Shown: positions 34,699 through 46,186, numbered from the stretch's first letter. The stretch is 64,000 nucleotides of DNA from Holosporaceae bacterium 'Namur' (GCA_014116815.1 JACGYV010000007.1:1-64000); one strand, 5' to 3'. Made by a program: numbers and translations. Notes: generated by a model not told the origin, from the letters alone.

Positions 34699-35856
34699 AT
34701 GCGTTATAGATTTTATAATAAATCATCAATATTTAAATATATAGGGGTGTTTTCTTTGCTTGCACTGGCGGCTTGTAAAGATGAGGCAAAAAATATGCAG
34801 CCTCCTGCCCCGCAAGTTTCAATACAGGAAATAACTCTTGAAGATATTGAGCTTGAATATGAATATCCGGGAAGAGTAGCGGGAATAAAAGAAGTTGAGA
34901 TCCAAGCGAGAGTCGAGGGTATAATATTAGAACGCAAATATACCGAAGGTAAGCTTGTGAAGCAGGGAGATGTTTTATTTCAAATAGACCCTGAGCCGTT
35001 TAAGGCGTCGTTAAAACAAGCAAAAGCAAAGTTGCAGGATAGCAGCGATCTTTTAAAACGAACCAAGCGTGATTTACAGCGTACTGAAGAACTGCTCAAA
35101 CGTAAATTCGTAACGGTTCAGGAGCGCGATAATGCACTTTATAGCTATCAACAGGCACAAGCTTCAGTGAAACAAGCGGAAGCCGAAGTTAAAACCGCTC
35201 AAATAAATTTAGGTTATACTAAAGTAGTTGCACCGATTTCGGGGATTACCAGCCAGGAATCTCACTCTGAAGGCAGCTTAGTAGGAGGAAGTTCAGGTAA
35301 TAATCTTTTAACCCGAATTACTCAATTTGACCCGGTATATATTAATTTCGCCTATCCGGACAGTGATGCTTTAAACCGTCAAAAATCAGTTACTCAAAAT
35401 GAGGGAAGCTCAACCGAAAACAACCTGAAAGTAGAAGTTAAACTTGGGGATAATACAGCTTATCCGCATGAAGGCGATATCAATTTTACGGATGTGATAA
35501 TAGATAGTGCAACCGGAACTATAAATGCAAGAGCTATTGTTCCGAATCCTGAAATGAAATTATTACCCGGGCAGTTTGTGAGAGTTAAAGTTAAAGGTTT
35601 AAAAGACCATAGCAAAGTTATAATTCCGGAAAAGGCGATAATTCAAACTGCACAAGGGGCAATCGTATATGCAGTTGATAATGAAAATAAGGCGGTAGTA
35701 AGGCCTGTTGTGCTCGGTGCAAAAGTAAATAAAGGACAAATTGTAAATAGCGGATTAAGTGCGGGGGATAAAGTCATCGTAGAAGGGATGATTAAGGTTC
35801 GTCCGAGCCAGCCGGTGCAATTTGCTACATCCGAAGAATTGAAAAAGTCACAATAA
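34699..35856 (+). CDS. RND efflux periplasmic adaptor lipoprotein (AcrA/MexA type)
   Basis: The adaptor bridges an RND pump to an outer-membrane channel. I start at ATG 34699, which has AGGT 7 nt upstream and yields a lipoprotein signal ending LLALAACKDE (lipobox LAAC). The upstream in-frame ATG at 34666 adds 11 residues before it. The fold order is visible: EYEYPGRVAGIKEVEIQARVEG, then a lipoyl part (GKLVKQGDVLFQID), a helical hairpin (about residues 90-160), GYTKVVAPISGITS, a beta-barrel (DPVYINFAYPDS) and the membrane-proximal domain (LPGQFVRVKVKG). It is followed 12 bp later by the RND pump gene. Confidence 0.93.
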   Translation: MRYRFYNKSSIFKYIGVFSLLALAACKDEAKNMQPPAPQVSIQEITLEDIELEYEYPGRVAGIKEVEIQARVEGIILERKYTEGKLVKQGDVLFQIDPEPFKASLKQAKAKLQDSSDLLKRTKRDLQRTEELLKRKFVTVQERDNALYSYQQAQASVKQAEAEVKTAQINLGYTKVVAPISGITSQESHSEGSLVGGSSGNNLLTRITQFDPVYINFAYPDSDALNRQKSVTQNEGSSTENNLKVEVKLGDNTAYPHEGDINFTDVIIDSATGTINARAIVPNPEMKLLPGQFVRVKVKGLKDHSKVIIPEKAIIQTAQGAIVYAVDNENKAVVRPVVLGAKVNKGQIVNSGLSAGDKVIVEGMIKVRPSQPVQFATSEELKKSQ

Positions 35857-35868
35857 TTAGAGAGAGAT

Positions 35869-38800
35869 ATGATATCGCGTTTTTTTATAGATAAGCCTAT
35901 TTTTGCTTCCGTACTCTCTATTATTATAGTATTGGCCGGGATTATATCAATGCGTGCTTTACCGATTGCGCAGTATCCTGATATTATTCCGCCGGAAGTG
36001 GTTGTCTCCGCAAATTACCCGGGTGCAAGCGCAGAGGTGGTGGCAAGCACTATAGCAGCACCTCTTGAGGATCAGATTAACGGGGTTGACGGCATGCTTT
36101 ATATGCGTTCATCAAGCTCAAACAGCGGGAAATTAGGCCTTACCGTAACTTTTGAGATTGGCATTGACCCCGATCAGGCAACGATTAACGTAAATAATAG
36201 GGTGCAAGCCGCACTCGCACGACTGCCCGCCGAAGTTAGGCAGCAGGGGGTTACGGTTAACAAGCGCTCAAGTTCCATTTTACAGGTAATAACCTTATTT
36301 TCTCCTAATAACCGCTATGACCCGATTTATTTAAGTAATTATGCGTTGCTGAATATTATAGATGAACTGAAACGTACACCGGGCGTAGGGGATGCTTCAC
36401 TTTTCGGGGCAAAAGATTATTCAATGCGTATTTGGCTTCATCCTGATAAACTCGCGCAATATAATTTAAGCCCAAGCGATGTTTCAGCAGCTATCGCTGA
36501 GCAAAATTCTCAATTTGCACCCGGGCAATTCGGGCAGGAGCCGGGCGGCAGCTCGCAGGCTTTTACCTATACTATCACTACCCAAGGCAGGTTTTCGGAT
36601 ATAAAGCAATTTGAAGATATTATCCTGCAAGCTGATTCTAAAGGTGCAACTTTAAGGTTGAAAGATGTGGCACGGGTTGAGCTCGGTGCTTTAGATTATA
36701 GCTTTGCGGCAACTTATAACGGCAACCCTTCGGTTGCCGTCGGGATTTATCTGCAACCCGGCGCTAACGCTTTAGCAACCACGGAAGCAGTAGCTAAAAC
36801 CTTAGAGAAGCTAAACAAAAATTTCCCTGAAGGAGTGGCTTATGCACTGCCGTTTGATACTACCAAATTTGTAAGCTCGTCAATCAAGGAGGTTATTACA
36901 ACTTTTTTTGAGGCAATTTTGCTTGTAGTAATTGTGGTTTATGTCTTTTTGCAAAATGCAAGAGCGACCATTATTCCTATAATTGCTGTTCCGATATCGT
37001 TAATAGGAACTTTCGCCGGGATGTATCTGTTAGGGTTTTCTATAAATATGTTAACGCTTTTCGGGATGGTGCTTGCAATTGGTATTGTAGTTGATGATGC
37101 AATCGTTGTGCTTGAGAATGTAGAACGAATTATGAGAACCGAAGGCTTAAATTCGCATGATGCTTCGGTAAAAGCCATGGAAGAGGTGAGCGGCCCTGTT
37201 ATCGCGATTGTTCTCGTGTTATGTGCGGTATTTGTTCCGGTTGGGTTTATGGGAGGCTTAACGGGTGAAATGTATAAACAGTTTGCAATAACAATTGCCG
37301 TTTCGGTAACTATTTCAGGGTTTGTAGCATTAACCTTAACTCCTGCACTTTGTGTACTCATGTTAAAAAATGATCATCAGGAACCGTTTAAAATATTTGA
37401 GAAGTTTAATAAATGGTTTGAAAGCGTAACTGATAAGTATAGTGCAGGTGTACGTTATATTATACTACGTACCGGAAGGGGGCTTGCAATATTCGGCGTA
37501 CTGATTTTATTCTCGGCTATAATGTTTGCGCGTACTCCAACCGCTCTCGTCCCTGAAGAAGACCAAGGTTATATACTTGCTATGCCTTTTTTACTTCCGG
37601 GTGCTTCGCTCTCTCGTACAATTACGGTTACCGATGAAGTTACCAAGCGAATGATGAGTCACCCTGCGGTTAAAAGCATTGTAACTTTTGCCGGTTTTGA
37701 TCTTCTTTCCGCTTCCTCTAAAAGCAGCGCGGGAGCTTCATTCGTTGCACTTAAAGATTGGGATGAAAGAAAGGATCCTACGCATGATTCCAGAGCTCTA
37801 ACCCGAACTTTTATGGGTATGGGAGCAGATATAAAAGAAGCTGTATTTATGGCTTTCAACCCGCCGCCGATCACCGGGATCAGTATGACGGGAGGATTTG
37901 AATTTTATTTACAGAATAAGAGCGGAGCCGATATTCAAACGATAGCTGCAACCGCAAATCAATTAGTGACTGAAGCAAGCAAGCGCCCTGAGCTTAGCGG
38001 TATGCAAACCACGATTTCAGTTAACATACCTCAATATTCAATTATTGTAGATAGAGTGAAAGCGAAAGCTTTAGGAGTATCAATAAGCACATTGTTTTCT
38101 ACGATGACAAGTACTTTCGGTAATTCGTATATTAATGATTTTAATTTATACGGTAAGCCGTACAAGGTAATTCTGCAATCGGATGCCGACTTCAGAAGCA
38201 GCCCTGAAAATTTAAAACATGTTTTTGTTAAATCAAGTAGCGGTAAAATGATTCCGCTTGATGTGCTGGTGCAGGTGAAGCGAACGGTAGGGACTGATCT
38301 GGTCGAGCGCTTTAATGCTTTCCCGGCGGCTAAAATTATGGGTGCGCCTGCTGCCGGCTTTAGCTCCGGGCAAGCGTTGGCAGCTATAGAAGCAGTAGTT
38401 CAGGAAACGTTATCTTCTGATTACACTATCGGGTGGACGGGTTCAGCCTATCAGGAAAAGGCAGCGAGCGGCTCCAGCTCATCAGCTTTCGGCTTTGGAA
38501 TTGTCATGGTATTTTTAATTTTGGCTGCGCTTTATGAGCGGTGGTCATTACCTTTCGCGGTAATTCTGGCGGTGCCTTTTGCTATCTTCGGCGCATTGCT
38601 TGCGATCTTTTTAAGAAATATGAATATAGACTTATATTTCCAAGTCGGTTTATTAACCTTAATCGGGCTTGCGGCAAAAAACGCCATACTGATTATCGAA
38701 TTTGCCGTTATGCTGCATAAAGAGGGCAAATCAGTTGCTGAAGCGGTAATTGAAGCAGCTCACCTTCGTTTCCGCCCGATTATTATGACGTCACTGGCAT

Positions 38801-38994
38801 TTATTTTAGGATGTATGCCTCTTGCTTTAAGTTCAGGCGCAGGCTCTGCAAGTCGACATTCCATAGGAACCGGGATTATAGGAGGAATGCTTGCCGCAAC
38901 CTTTATTGCAGTCTTCTTTATTCCTCTGTTTTTTAAACTGGCTTTAAAGCTTGGTGATTATTGCTCTAGTTTATTCCACGGCAGAAATAGATAA
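35869..38994 (+). CDS. RND multidrug efflux transporter (AcrB/MexB type)
   Basis: A 1041-residue inner-membrane proton-driven drug exporter, full length for the HAE1 family. The N-terminus [20 protein letters not shown] is typical, as are [20 protein letters not shown] [15 protein letters not shown] (TM4 with the paired Asp that carry protons), [16 protein letters not shown], and the C-terminal [15 protein letters not shown] and [20 protein letters not shown]. An AGAGAGA box precedes the ATG. The two-gene operon with its adaptor lacks a TolC gene, which must be elsewhere. Confidence 0.95.
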   Translation: MISRFFIDKPIFASVLSIIIVLAGIISMRALPIAQYPDIIPPEVVVSANYPGASAEVVASTIAAPLEDQINGVDGMLYMRSSSSNSGKLGLTVTFEIGIDPDQATINVNNRVQAALARLPAEVRQQGVTVNKRSSSILQVITLFSPNNRYDPIYLSNYALLNIIDELKRTPGVGDASLFGAKDYSMRIWLHPDKLAQYNLSPSDVSAAIAEQNSQFAPGQFGQEPGGSSQAFTYTITTQGRFSDIKQFEDIILQADSKGATLRLKDVARVELGALDYSFAATYNGNPSVAVGIYLQPGANALATTEAVAKTLEKLNKNFPEGVAYALPFDTTKFVSSSIKEVITTFFEAILLVVIVVYVFLQNARATIIPIIAVPISLIGTFAGMYLLGFSINMLTLFGMVLAIGIVVDDAIVVLENVERIMRTEGLNSHDASVKAMEEVSGPVIAIVLVLCAVFVPVGFMGGLTGEMYKQFAITIAVSVTISGFVALTLTPALCVLMLKNDHQEPFKIFEKFNKWFESVTDKYSAGVRYIILRTGRGLAIFGVLILFSAIMFARTPTALVPEEDQGYILAMPFLLPGASLSRTITVTDEVTKRMMSHPAVKSIVTFAGFDLLSASSKSSAGASFVALKDWDERKDPTHDSRALTRTFMGMGADIKEAVFMAFNPPPITGISMTGGFEFYLQNKSGADIQTIAATANQLVTEASKRPELSGMQTTISVNIPQYSIIVDRVKAKALGVSISTLFSTMTSTFGNSYINDFNLYGKPYKVILQSDADFRSSPENLKHVFVKSSSGKMIPLDVLVQVKRTVGTDLVERFNAFPAAKIMGAPAAGFSSGQALAAIEAVVQETLSSDYTIGWTGSAYQEKAASGSSSSAFGFGIVMVFLILAALYERWSLPFAVILAVPFAIFGALLAIFLRNMNIDLYFQVGLLTLIGLAAKNAILIIEFAVMLHKEGKSVAEAVIEAAHLRFRPIIMTSLAFILGCMPLALSSGAGSASRHSIGTGIIGGMLAATFIAVFFIPLFFKLALKLGDYCSSLFHGRNR

Positions 38995-39141
38995 GGGATC
39001 GTAAAATAAATCATAAATATATTTGTAATTTAATTTACTGTATGTGCTATTTAACCTTATTGCCGCAAATTTAAAAATATTTAAAGTTTATTTTTTTAGA
39101 ATTCGTTAACTAAATATTAACCATTTTGATTTAATGTTTTT

Positions 39142-40323
39142 ATGATAAGTGGTCTTAGTCAAATAGCGGATAATATGGCATTAAATCTTAGAAAATTTAT
39201 TAAAACCGAAGCTTTTTCAGGGGTATTATTGATTTGTAGCTTATTCCTTGCGGTAGTTATAAGTAATACTGCATTATATGAATATTACCTGAAGTTTATT
39301 AAATTACCCGTGTGCTTGAGAATCGGCGGCTTCGGAACTACTACTACTTTTCTCAAGCTCATTAATGATGGGCTTATGACCCTATTTTTCCTCCTGATAG
39401 GATTGGAAATGAAATATCACCTGGTAGTCGGTGAATATAAGGAAAGGAATAAATTGATACTGCCGACCTTTGCGGCAATAGGCGGGCTAGTGATTCCGGC
39501 ACTGATATATATGTACTTTAATCATAACCAGATTACCGAAAAAGGATGGGCAATACCGGTGGCAACCGATACTGCGTTCGTGTTAGGTATTTTATCATTC
39601 TTTGCCAGAAAAATATCTTTAGAGCTCAGGCTTTTTATTATCGGGTTTTCATTAATTGATGATGCGCTTGCAATTATTATTTTAGCATTGTTTTATACCT
39701 CCGCTATTAATACAGCTGCGCTTTTGATTGCAGCTCTTGTGACCATAGCACTATGCGCATTAAATTATTTTAAAGTAAAAGAAGTAAAATACTATGCAAT
39801 ACTCGGTGTACTGCTATGGATCTTTATAGTTGAAGCAGGAGTCCATGGGACGCTGGCAGGGGTCATACTTGCTATTTTTATTCCTGTTGCAATTGAGGAG
39901 AGCAATGCTTCACCTCTTAAAGAGCTGGAAGCTAATTTACACCCTTTTGTTAACTACTGTATTTTACCGATATTTGCCTTTATAAATTCTGAAATACCGC
40001 TGAAATACTTAACTACTGACGTTCTTTTTTCAAATTTAGGTTTAGGTATAATTTTAGGTTTATTTTTCGGTAAGCAGTTTGGTATATTTGTATTTTCTTA
40101 TCTGGTTGTAAAATTAAAATGGTGTATGCTGCCGAATAACACCGGTTGGGCAAAATATTATGCAGTATGCGTTTTAGGCGGGATAGGCTTCACTTTAAGC
40201 TTGTTTATCGGGGGGCTCACTTTCGAGAAGCAAGAATTTGTAAATATTATGCGCTCATCGGTAATCATAGCTTCTATGGTTTCTGCTTTATTCGGGATTT
40301 TGATATTGAAGTTTATAAAATAA
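39142..40323 (+). CDS. nhaA: Na+/H+ antiporter NhaA
   Basis: NhaA exchanges two protons for one Na+ across the cytoplasmic membrane. The 393-residue protein contains LMTLFFLLIGLEMKYHLVVGE, IPVATDTAFVLGIL with D143, and GFSLIDDALAIIIL with the ion-binding pair D173/D174. VEAGVHGTLAGVILAI and LGGIGFTLSLFIGGL complete the fold. An internal ATG at residue 12 is an alternative start; neither has an obvious Shine-Dalgarno. It faces the CobT-like gene convergently with a 13-bp gap. Confidence 0.94.
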   Translation: MISGLSQIADNMALNLRKFIKTEAFSGVLLICSLFLAVVISNTALYEYYLKFIKLPVCLRIGGFGTTTTFLKLINDGLMTLFFLLIGLEMKYHLVVGEYKERNKLILPTFAAIGGLVIPALIYMYFNHNQITEKGWAIPVATDTAFVLGILSFFARKISLELRLFIIGFSLIDDALAIIILALFYTSAINTAALLIAALVTIALCALNYFKVKEVKYYAILGVLLWIFIVEAGVHGTLAGVILAIFIPVAIEESNASPLKELEANLHPFVNYCILPIFAFINSEIPLKYLTTDVLFSNLGLGIILGLFFGKQFGIFVFSYLVVKLKWCMLPNNTGWAKYYAVCVLGGIGFTLSLFIGGLTFEKQEFVNIMRSSVIIASMVSALFGILILKFIK

Positions 40324-40336
40324 GCGGTTTGGAATT

Positions 40337-41992
40337 CTAACGAAAAAACTTATTGATAACTTGATCCAATCTACTGAAAAGTACTTCGCCAAGGTGGTTA
40401 TGATTCTTTATACTGATTGAGTTTCTATAGAACTTTTCTACATTATGTCCGATGCCGATTGCAATTAGTTCAAGCGGCATTCTTTCTATTCTTTTTATAG
40501 TATTTATTAAATGGGAAGATAAATAGCCGGGTGAATTATTAGCAATAGTTACTTCGTCAAGGGGTGCGCCGTCCGATATTACTATTAGAATCTTACGTTT
40601 CTCGGGACGTTTTAAAATTCTTTCCGCTGCCCATTTTAATGCTTCTCCGTCTATGTTTTCTTTCAACATACTTTCTTTAAGCATAAGCCCGAAATTACGC
40701 GCAGATTTTTTCCATGAATCAAATCCTTTTTTATAAATAATATGAAGTGTGCCGTTTAGCCTGCCCGGATCTTTCGGTGAGCCGGCTCCGAGCCATTTTT
40801 GAAAACTTTTTCCTCCCTTCCAATCAAGAGTGGTAAATCCTAATACTTCTATGCTGATTTGTAGGGAATCCAGCGTTTTACTTAATAAATCCGCAAGCAT
40901 TGAGGCGGTTGCAATATTATTTCCTCGCATTGAGCCTGAGTTATCAATAAGTAGAGTAATGATGGTATCATTTAAATTATCCTGCTTAAACTTTTTGAAA
41001 ACATTATTCAGTGTTTGATTACTAATCAGTCCGGCAAGTTTAGTGCTGTCTATTATACCTTCTTCATGCATCTTCTCCCATTTGCAGAATTTTCGTGCCA
41101 TAAGCTTTTGCTTAAATTTTCTTGCCTGCTGTTCAAATTCTTTGCGTATGCCGGCAGTTTTTAAGCTTAATTGGTCACTGAGTATTTTTAGCTTTTCAAT
41201 GCTTTCCAGTTTCTCGGCAGGTATTTCCTGATCAAACTCATTAGTAAATATTTTATAATCTAAAATCATATTATCCAAAAATGACGTATGATTTATTTGA
41301 CTACCTTCAATCAGGGTAGGGTTTTTTAGATTAAACGGGCTCTTCTCTTCGGTAGGAATGGACTCGGGAGGTTGAGAAACGGTTTCTATAGGTGCTTCGA
41401 AATCCATGACTTCCGTTAGAGCTTTTTTCTCTTCTTCCTTAATTGGTAAGATACTAACTAAGCTTTCAGCTGCGCTTATAAATCCTTTTGTATCTCTTAA
41501 AGTGAGCTTTAACTGCTCAAAATGCTCCCTATGTTGCTCGATAAATAATTTAGTCTTCGGGGACAAGTCAATAACAAAATTATTTAAATAATAGTGTAAC
41601 CCTACATATAAAAATTGGGTATAATCATCATTTATTTTTTGTGTTTCAAGAAGCTTGGTCAATAAGTTTTTTTTTGTACCCGGATATTGTTCCATGCCTA
41701 AAATTTCGCACCTTACCGTGATTAAATGGGCTAAACATTTTTCATGCTTTGTATGAGGATTGAGGGTATAAGAATTTACATCAAATTTTAACCTATAAGC
41801 TGCAGAATCAGCCAAGCCTTTTATAAACTCCAGTTGTTTAGGAGAGGTAATTCGGGGAAGAGTAACATGTTTATTTTCAAAAACAGTATTTTCAATTTCA
41901 CTACTAAAATTAATACTTAAATCCGGTGCATGTGCAATTGCACGTATGGATTTTTTTATAGATTCTTGATATTTTTCTAAATTTTTTAACAT
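40337..41992 (-). CDS. cobT: CobT-like vWA-domain protein (cobaltochelatase subunit homologue)
   Basis: The 551-residue product resembles CobT, the vWA subunit of aerobic cobaltochelatase. The C-terminal third has the MIDAS motif DNSGSMRG (D350, S352, S354), LEVLGFTTLDWKGGKSFQ, and KILIVISDGAPLDE. The N-terminal half is helical and charged. CobT normally works with the CobS AAA+ ATPase and CobN on hydrogenobyrinic acid diamide. Rickettsiales keep CobS/CobT-like genes without a cobalamin pathway, so another AAA+/vWA chaperone role is likely. The strand is opposite to the GTA block that follows. Confidence 0.85.
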   Translation of the reverse strand: MLKNLEKYQESIKKSIRAIAHAPDLSINFSSEIENTVFENKHVTLPRITSPKQLEFIKGLADSAAYRLKFDVNSYTLNPHTKHEKCLAHLITVRCEILGMEQYPGTKKNLLTKLLETQKINDDYTQFLYVGLHYYLNNFVIDLSPKTKLFIEQHREHFEQLKLTLRDTKGFISAAESLVSILPIKEEEKKALTEVMDFEAPIETVSQPPESIPTEEKSPFNLKNPTLIEGSQINHTSFLDNMILDYKIFTNEFDQEIPAEKLESIEKLKILSDQLSLKTAGIRKEFEQQARKFKQKLMARKFCKWEKMHEEGIIDSTKLAGLISNQTLNNVFKKFKQDNLNDTIITLLIDNSGSMRGNNIATASMLADLLSKTLDSLQISIEVLGFTTLDWKGGKSFQKWLGAGSPKDPGRLNGTLHIIYKKGFDSWKKSARNFGLMLKESMLKENIDGEALKWAAERILKRPEKRKILIVISDGAPLDEVTIANNSPGYLSSHLINTIKRIERMPLELIAIGIGHNVEKFYRNSISIKNHNHLGEVLFSRLDQVINKFFR

Positions 41993-42138
41993 TTTTCTAA
42001 TTTATTAGGTCGTGGGGACTTCCGTATTAATATTATATTAACTATAACAATAAATATAAGATTAATAGTTTTTAAAAAATTACCTTACTTAATCATTACT
42101 TGTTTTTTTTAAAAAGTTAAATAAAAAGGTTGCTTATC

Positions 42139-43347
42139 ATGTTTAAAAAAATTAAAGAAAAATTTCTTCATAAGAATTTTGCAGGCCGAAATTATGTGCA
42201 TATGAATCTTGATAGCTCCTATATATATGCGCTTAATAAGCCGGTATGGATGGATAGGGAATACCGGATTTTTGCAAGTGAAGCCTATATGAAAAATGTG
42301 ATTGCCCACCGCTCAATTACAATGATTGCACAAAGTGCGGCGAGTGTCCCGTTTAAATTATATCTAACAAATGAAACCGGGAAGGTGCCGATAGAGAAGC
42401 ACCCGATTTTAGATTTGCTTAACAACCCTAACCCTGTAATGAGTGGTAAAGAGCTAATGGAGTCAATCTACGCTTACAGATTGATAAACGGTAATGCCTA
42501 TTTGCTGGCAATCGGCTCCGAACGGGGAGGGATTGAAGAACTGGTCTCCTTAAGGCCGGATAGAGTAACTGTAATTGCCGGACATAATTTTATGCCTTCA
42601 GGTTATAGGTATACCGTCGGTAGTAAATCGGTAGATTATAACGTTGATCCGATTACGGGGTATTCTTCGCTCTTACATATAAAAAACTTTCATCCTCTTT
42701 CGGATTGGTACGGCTTATCCTCAATTGAATCCGCCGCCTATAGTATTGACCAGCACAACCAGGCAGGAGCATGGAATCAGGCGCTGCTGCAAAACGGAGC
42801 GAGACCGAGCGGAGCAATAACGGTCAAAAATAGTGAAGGTAATCCGGCTAACTTGAGTGAAGAGCAGTTTAACCGCCTGAAAAATATGGTTGATGAGAAT
42901 TTTACGGGAGCAAATAATGCAGGAAGACCGCTAATTCTGGAAGGTGGCTTGGAATGGAAAGAAATGAGCATGTCACCTAAAGATATGGATTTTATAGAAT
43001 CTAAGCACAGTTCCGCGCGCGATATAGCACTTGCTTTCGGGATGCCGCCGCAACTGCTCGGAATTCCGGGGGATAACACTTACAGCAACCTTGTGGAAGC
43101 AAGGCTTGCGCTATGGGAGCAAACTATTATTCCGCTTATTTCCAATATTTGCGAACATTTAAGCAGTTGGTTCGGAGCGGTTTACGGTAGAGAATATATG
43201 GTAACCTATGATACCGATAGCATAAGTGCACTAGCTTTAAGACGCGAGTCAATTTGGGAAAGGGTACAAAACGCAAGCTTCATGACCATAAACGAAAAGC
43301 GAGCAGCAGTCGGGCTTGCGCCTCTCAAAGAAGGAGATAAGCTATAA
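42139..43347 (+). CDS. HK97-family phage portal protein (GTA portal)
   Basis: The portal is the dodecameric ring through which DNA enters the head. The product, about 402 residues from ATG 42139 (AAAGGT 8 nt upstream; a TTG at 42130 is less likely), contains IAHRSITMIAQSAASVPFKLY, HPILDLLNNPNPVMSGKELM, GNAYLLAIGS, and DMDFIESKHSSARDIALAFGMPPQLLGIPGDNTYSN (read in pieces), all typical of HK97-type portals and of GTA gp3. It opens the GTA-like block; no terminase lies upstream, where gp1/gp2 would be expected. Confidence 0.92.
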   Translation: MFKKIKEKFLHKNFAGRNYVHMNLDSSYIYALNKPVWMDREYRIFASEAYMKNVIAHRSITMIAQSAASVPFKLYLTNETGKVPIEKHPILDLLNNPNPVMSGKELMESIYAYRLINGNAYLLAIGSERGGIEELVSLRPDRVTVIAGHNFMPSGYRYTVGSKSVDYNVDPITGYSSLLHIKNFHPLSDWYGLSSIESAAYSIDQHNQAGAWNQALLQNGARPSGAITVKNSEGNPANLSEEQFNRLKNMVDENFTGANNAGRPLILEGGLEWKEMSMSPKDMDFIESKHSSARDIALAFGMPPQLLGIPGDNTYSNLVEARLALWEQTIIPLISNICEHLSSWFGAVYGREYMVTYDTDSISALALRRESIWERVQNASFMTINEKRAAVGLAPLKEGDKL

Positions 43348-43363
43348 AAAAAGAAGTAGAAGG

Positions 43364-43774
43364 TTACGCTTTACTTGCGAGAGTTAAAATAAAATCCCAT
43401 TCTTCTTTTTTGATCGGCATCACTGAAAGTCTGGATTGTTTAAGAAGCGGTAATTTGCTAAGCTCTTCGTATTGCTTAATCTCAGACAAAGAAACAGGAC
43501 GAGCTAAGGGTTTGACATATTTCATATCAACTGCAACAAAGGTTTGTTTCTCGTCACCAGGATCAAGGTAATGCTCTCCTATTACTTCCATAATTCCTTG
43601 AATTGCAGGTTTATGGACAGAATGATAAAAGAAACATAAGTCACCTTTTTTCATCATTTTTAGATTGTTTCTGGCTTGATAATTCCTAACCCCGTCCCAT
43701 CGGGTGGTTTGATCTCTTTTTAAATTATCCCAGGAATAATCCCCGGGCTCACTTTTTGCTAACCAATAATTCAA
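43364..43774 (-). CDS. EVE-domain protein
   Basis: EVE domains (formerly DUF55) are PUA-like folds that bind modified bases in DNA or RNA. The product reads YWLAKSEPGDYSWDNL, TRWDGVRNYQARNNL, and KKGDLCFFYHSV, with YVDPK-like YVKPLARPVSL later: the complete family pattern in about 136 residues. The frame could start at ATG 43792, but TTG 43774 gives the family N-terminus (MNYWLAKSEP), has AGGA 9 nt upstream and overlaps the preceding gene by 4 bp as TTGA, so I prefer it. It is inserted on the opposite strand between GTA portal and protease genes. Confidence 0.88.
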   Translation of the reverse strand: MNYWLAKSEPGDYSWDNLKRDQTTRWDGVRNYQARNNLKMMKKGDLCFFYHSVHKPAIQGIMEVIGEHYLDPGDEKQTFVAVDMKYVKPLARPVSLSEIKQYEELSKLPLLKQSRLSVMPIKKEEWDFILTLASKA

Positions 43775-44094
43775 CTTGGAGTTCCTATGCATGTAATGTT
43801 TTTTATATTCTTTATTGATTCTACTAATTTTCCCTTTTCGTCAACTTTTATTATATGGTCGCTATCCTTTATTCGGTATTCGCCGGGCTTGGCCGGTACA
43901 TCGTTTATAGTAACCCTCGAGCCCGCAGTACAGCCGTGTACCCACATTCTGCTATCATCCTGTAAAATTATTTCATTTGCAGGCTGAGGCCCCGCTACAC
44001 TAAGAAAAGCAAGCATCTTAGGATCAGTAATTTCCTGATATACTTTTGCAAATCCAAGTATTGGAAACAATAAAAAAATTATAAAAAAACGCAT
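43771..44094 (-). CDS. Small exported hypothetical protein
   Basis: The 107-residue product starts with a short signal peptide, MRFFIIFLLFPILGFAKV, probably cleaved after GFA. The mature part (EITDPKMLAFLSVAGPQPANE, then WVHGCTAGSRVTIND) has two cysteines about 50 residues apart (VHGC, ITCIG) that may form a disulfide in the periplasm. No family is recognised. It is translationally coupled to the EVE-domain gene and lies divergently from the prohead protease with a 29-bp gap. Confidence 0.55.
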   Translation of the reverse strand: MRFFIIFLLFPILGFAKVYQEITDPKMLAFLSVAGPQPANEIILQDDSRMWVHGCTAGSRVTINDVPAKPGEYRIKDSDHIIKVDEKGKLVESIKNIKNITCIGTPS

Positions 44095-44123
44095 ATTAAA
44101 AATATTATTTGAGAACCCCTTAT

Positions 44124-44705
<582 letters not shown>

Positions 44706-44818
44706 TTTTTAACAAGGGATGCTATCTTATAACTTAGAAATAAAAAGAATTCAAGGCTAATGCCGAGAATAAATCACTATAACAATCAAATCTAATAATA
44801 ACTAAATAAAGGAACTAT

Positions 44819-46009
44819 ATGAATATCGGAGAAATTACTCAAAAAGTTGATACTTTAGCTCACAACTGGGAGCAGTTTAAGGTGATAAATGAGAGAAAAC
44901 TTGCTGAAGTTAATAAACACGGCACACCTGACCCGTTAACCGAGATGCACTTGAAGCGGTTAAATGACAGTATTGATCATTATCAAAAAAGCATAAATAA
45001 AATTGAAACCGCTCTCTCAAGACCGGCGGCTGAAGTGAAAGCTGAATATAATAATATTGATGAGCAGAACCACGGTAAGGCTTTTTGTAACTACTTAAGA
45101 AAAGGAATGGAGCATGATTTGATCAATATTGAGCAAAAACATGCAAAGCTTTCCGATAGAAACAGCGGCTATCTTATTACTAATAAAATGGCGGTAAAAA
45201 TTGCTCAAGCATTAAGAGAACTTTCCCCTATCAGAAAACTTGCGAGCATTGCTGAAATTTCAAGCAGCAGCTTGGAAATAATTGAAGATAGAGCGGAAGC
45301 GAATGCCGGCTGGACGCAGGAAGCAGATAATATAGATAAATCTACTCAGCTGAACTTATCTAAAAAAGTTATACCGGTGCATGAATTATATGCACAGCCT
45401 AAGCTCACTCAAAAACTTATTGATGATACCAGCATTGACCTTGAATCCTGGATGGCTAATAAGCTGATTGACATATTCGAGAGAAAAGAAAATGAAGCAT
45501 TTTTAAGCGGAGACGGTGAAGGTAAACCAAAAGGCATGCTTACCTATGGAGCAGGTAAAGAATGGGGTAAAATTGAGCAGATCCATTCTTCGGTTAACGG
45601 CAAGATTACTGCGGAAAGTATAGTGAAATTATTCTTTAGCTTAAAAAATGCCTATACAAATAATGCAAAATTTTTAATGAGTCGTGATGCAATGCAAAGC
45701 ATAAGGACTTTTAAGGATCCGGTAAGCGGGATATATTTATGGCAGCCGGGTCTTGAGCATAAGGTACCTAATACTTTACTCGGAGCGGAAGTGGTTGAAT
45801 CAGCGGATATGCCCAGCATGAAAGACGGTAGCTTATCAATTATTTACGGTGATTTCAAGCACGCTTACCAAATAGTTGATAGGCAGGACATAAGAATTTT
45901 AAGGGATCCGTTTACCAATAAACCATTCGTTAAATTCTATACCACTAAAAGAGTAGGGGGTGATGTAATTAACTTCGAAGCGCTTAAGATAATGAAGCTT
46001 AGTGCTTAA
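44819..46009 (+). CDS. HK97-family major capsid protein (GTA gp5-like)
   Basis: The 396-residue product has a helical N-terminal scaffold-like region (about 1-95). The mature domain follows: SGYLITNKMAVKIAQALRELSPIRKLASI, then ANAGWTQEADNIDKS, AQPKLTQKLIDDTSIDLESWMANKLIDIF with FLSGDGEGKPKGML (all read in pieces), the E-loop/P-domain phrases of the family. GYITGDG-like FLSGDG and ILRDPFTNKPFVKFYTTKRVGG near the end are diagnostic. It follows tRNA-Val by about 115 bp, with an AAGGAAC box before the ATG, and is ended by a hairpin. Confidence 0.93.
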   Translation: MNIGEITQKVDTLAHNWEQFKVINERKLAEVNKHGTPDPLTEMHLKRLNDSIDHYQKSINKIETALSRPAAEVKAEYNNIDEQNHGKAFCNYLRKGMEHDLINIEQKHAKLSDRNSGYLITNKMAVKIAQALRELSPIRKLASIAEISSSSLEIIEDRAEANAGWTQEADNIDKSTQLNLSKKVIPVHELYAQPKLTQKLIDDTSIDLESWMANKLIDIFERKENEAFLSGDGEGKPKGMLTYGAGKEWGKIEQIHSSVNGKITAESIVKLFFSLKNAYTNNAKFLMSRDAMQSIRTFKDPVSGIYLWQPGLEHKVPNTLLGAEVVESADMPSMKDGSLSIIYGDFKHAYQIVDRQDIRILRDPFTNKPFVKFYTTKRVGGDVINFEALKIMKLSA

Positions 46010-46014
46010 TGAAT

Positions 46015-46040
46015 TTAGGGAGATATTTTTATCTCCCTAA
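46015..46040 (+). terminator. Perfect hairpin after the capsid gene
   Basis: TTAGGGAGATA (46015-46025) and TATCTCCCTAA (46030-46040) form a perfect 11-bp stem with a TTTT loop, 5 bp after the capsid stop. No T-tract follows, so it may be an intrinsic terminator of low efficiency or an mRNA 3' stabiliser allowing high capsid expression. Confidence 0.55.
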
Positions 46041-46186
46041 CATTTCCCTTCCCTCGCTAAAGCTTTAGGGGATGTAATCTAGTTGGAGGCATTATGTGTG
46101 TATTTGGTTTATATAAATGCGTCCGGCTAGCTCCTTAAAGTATAATATTAAGATAATATTAAATAATTAATTAATCCACTAAAATT

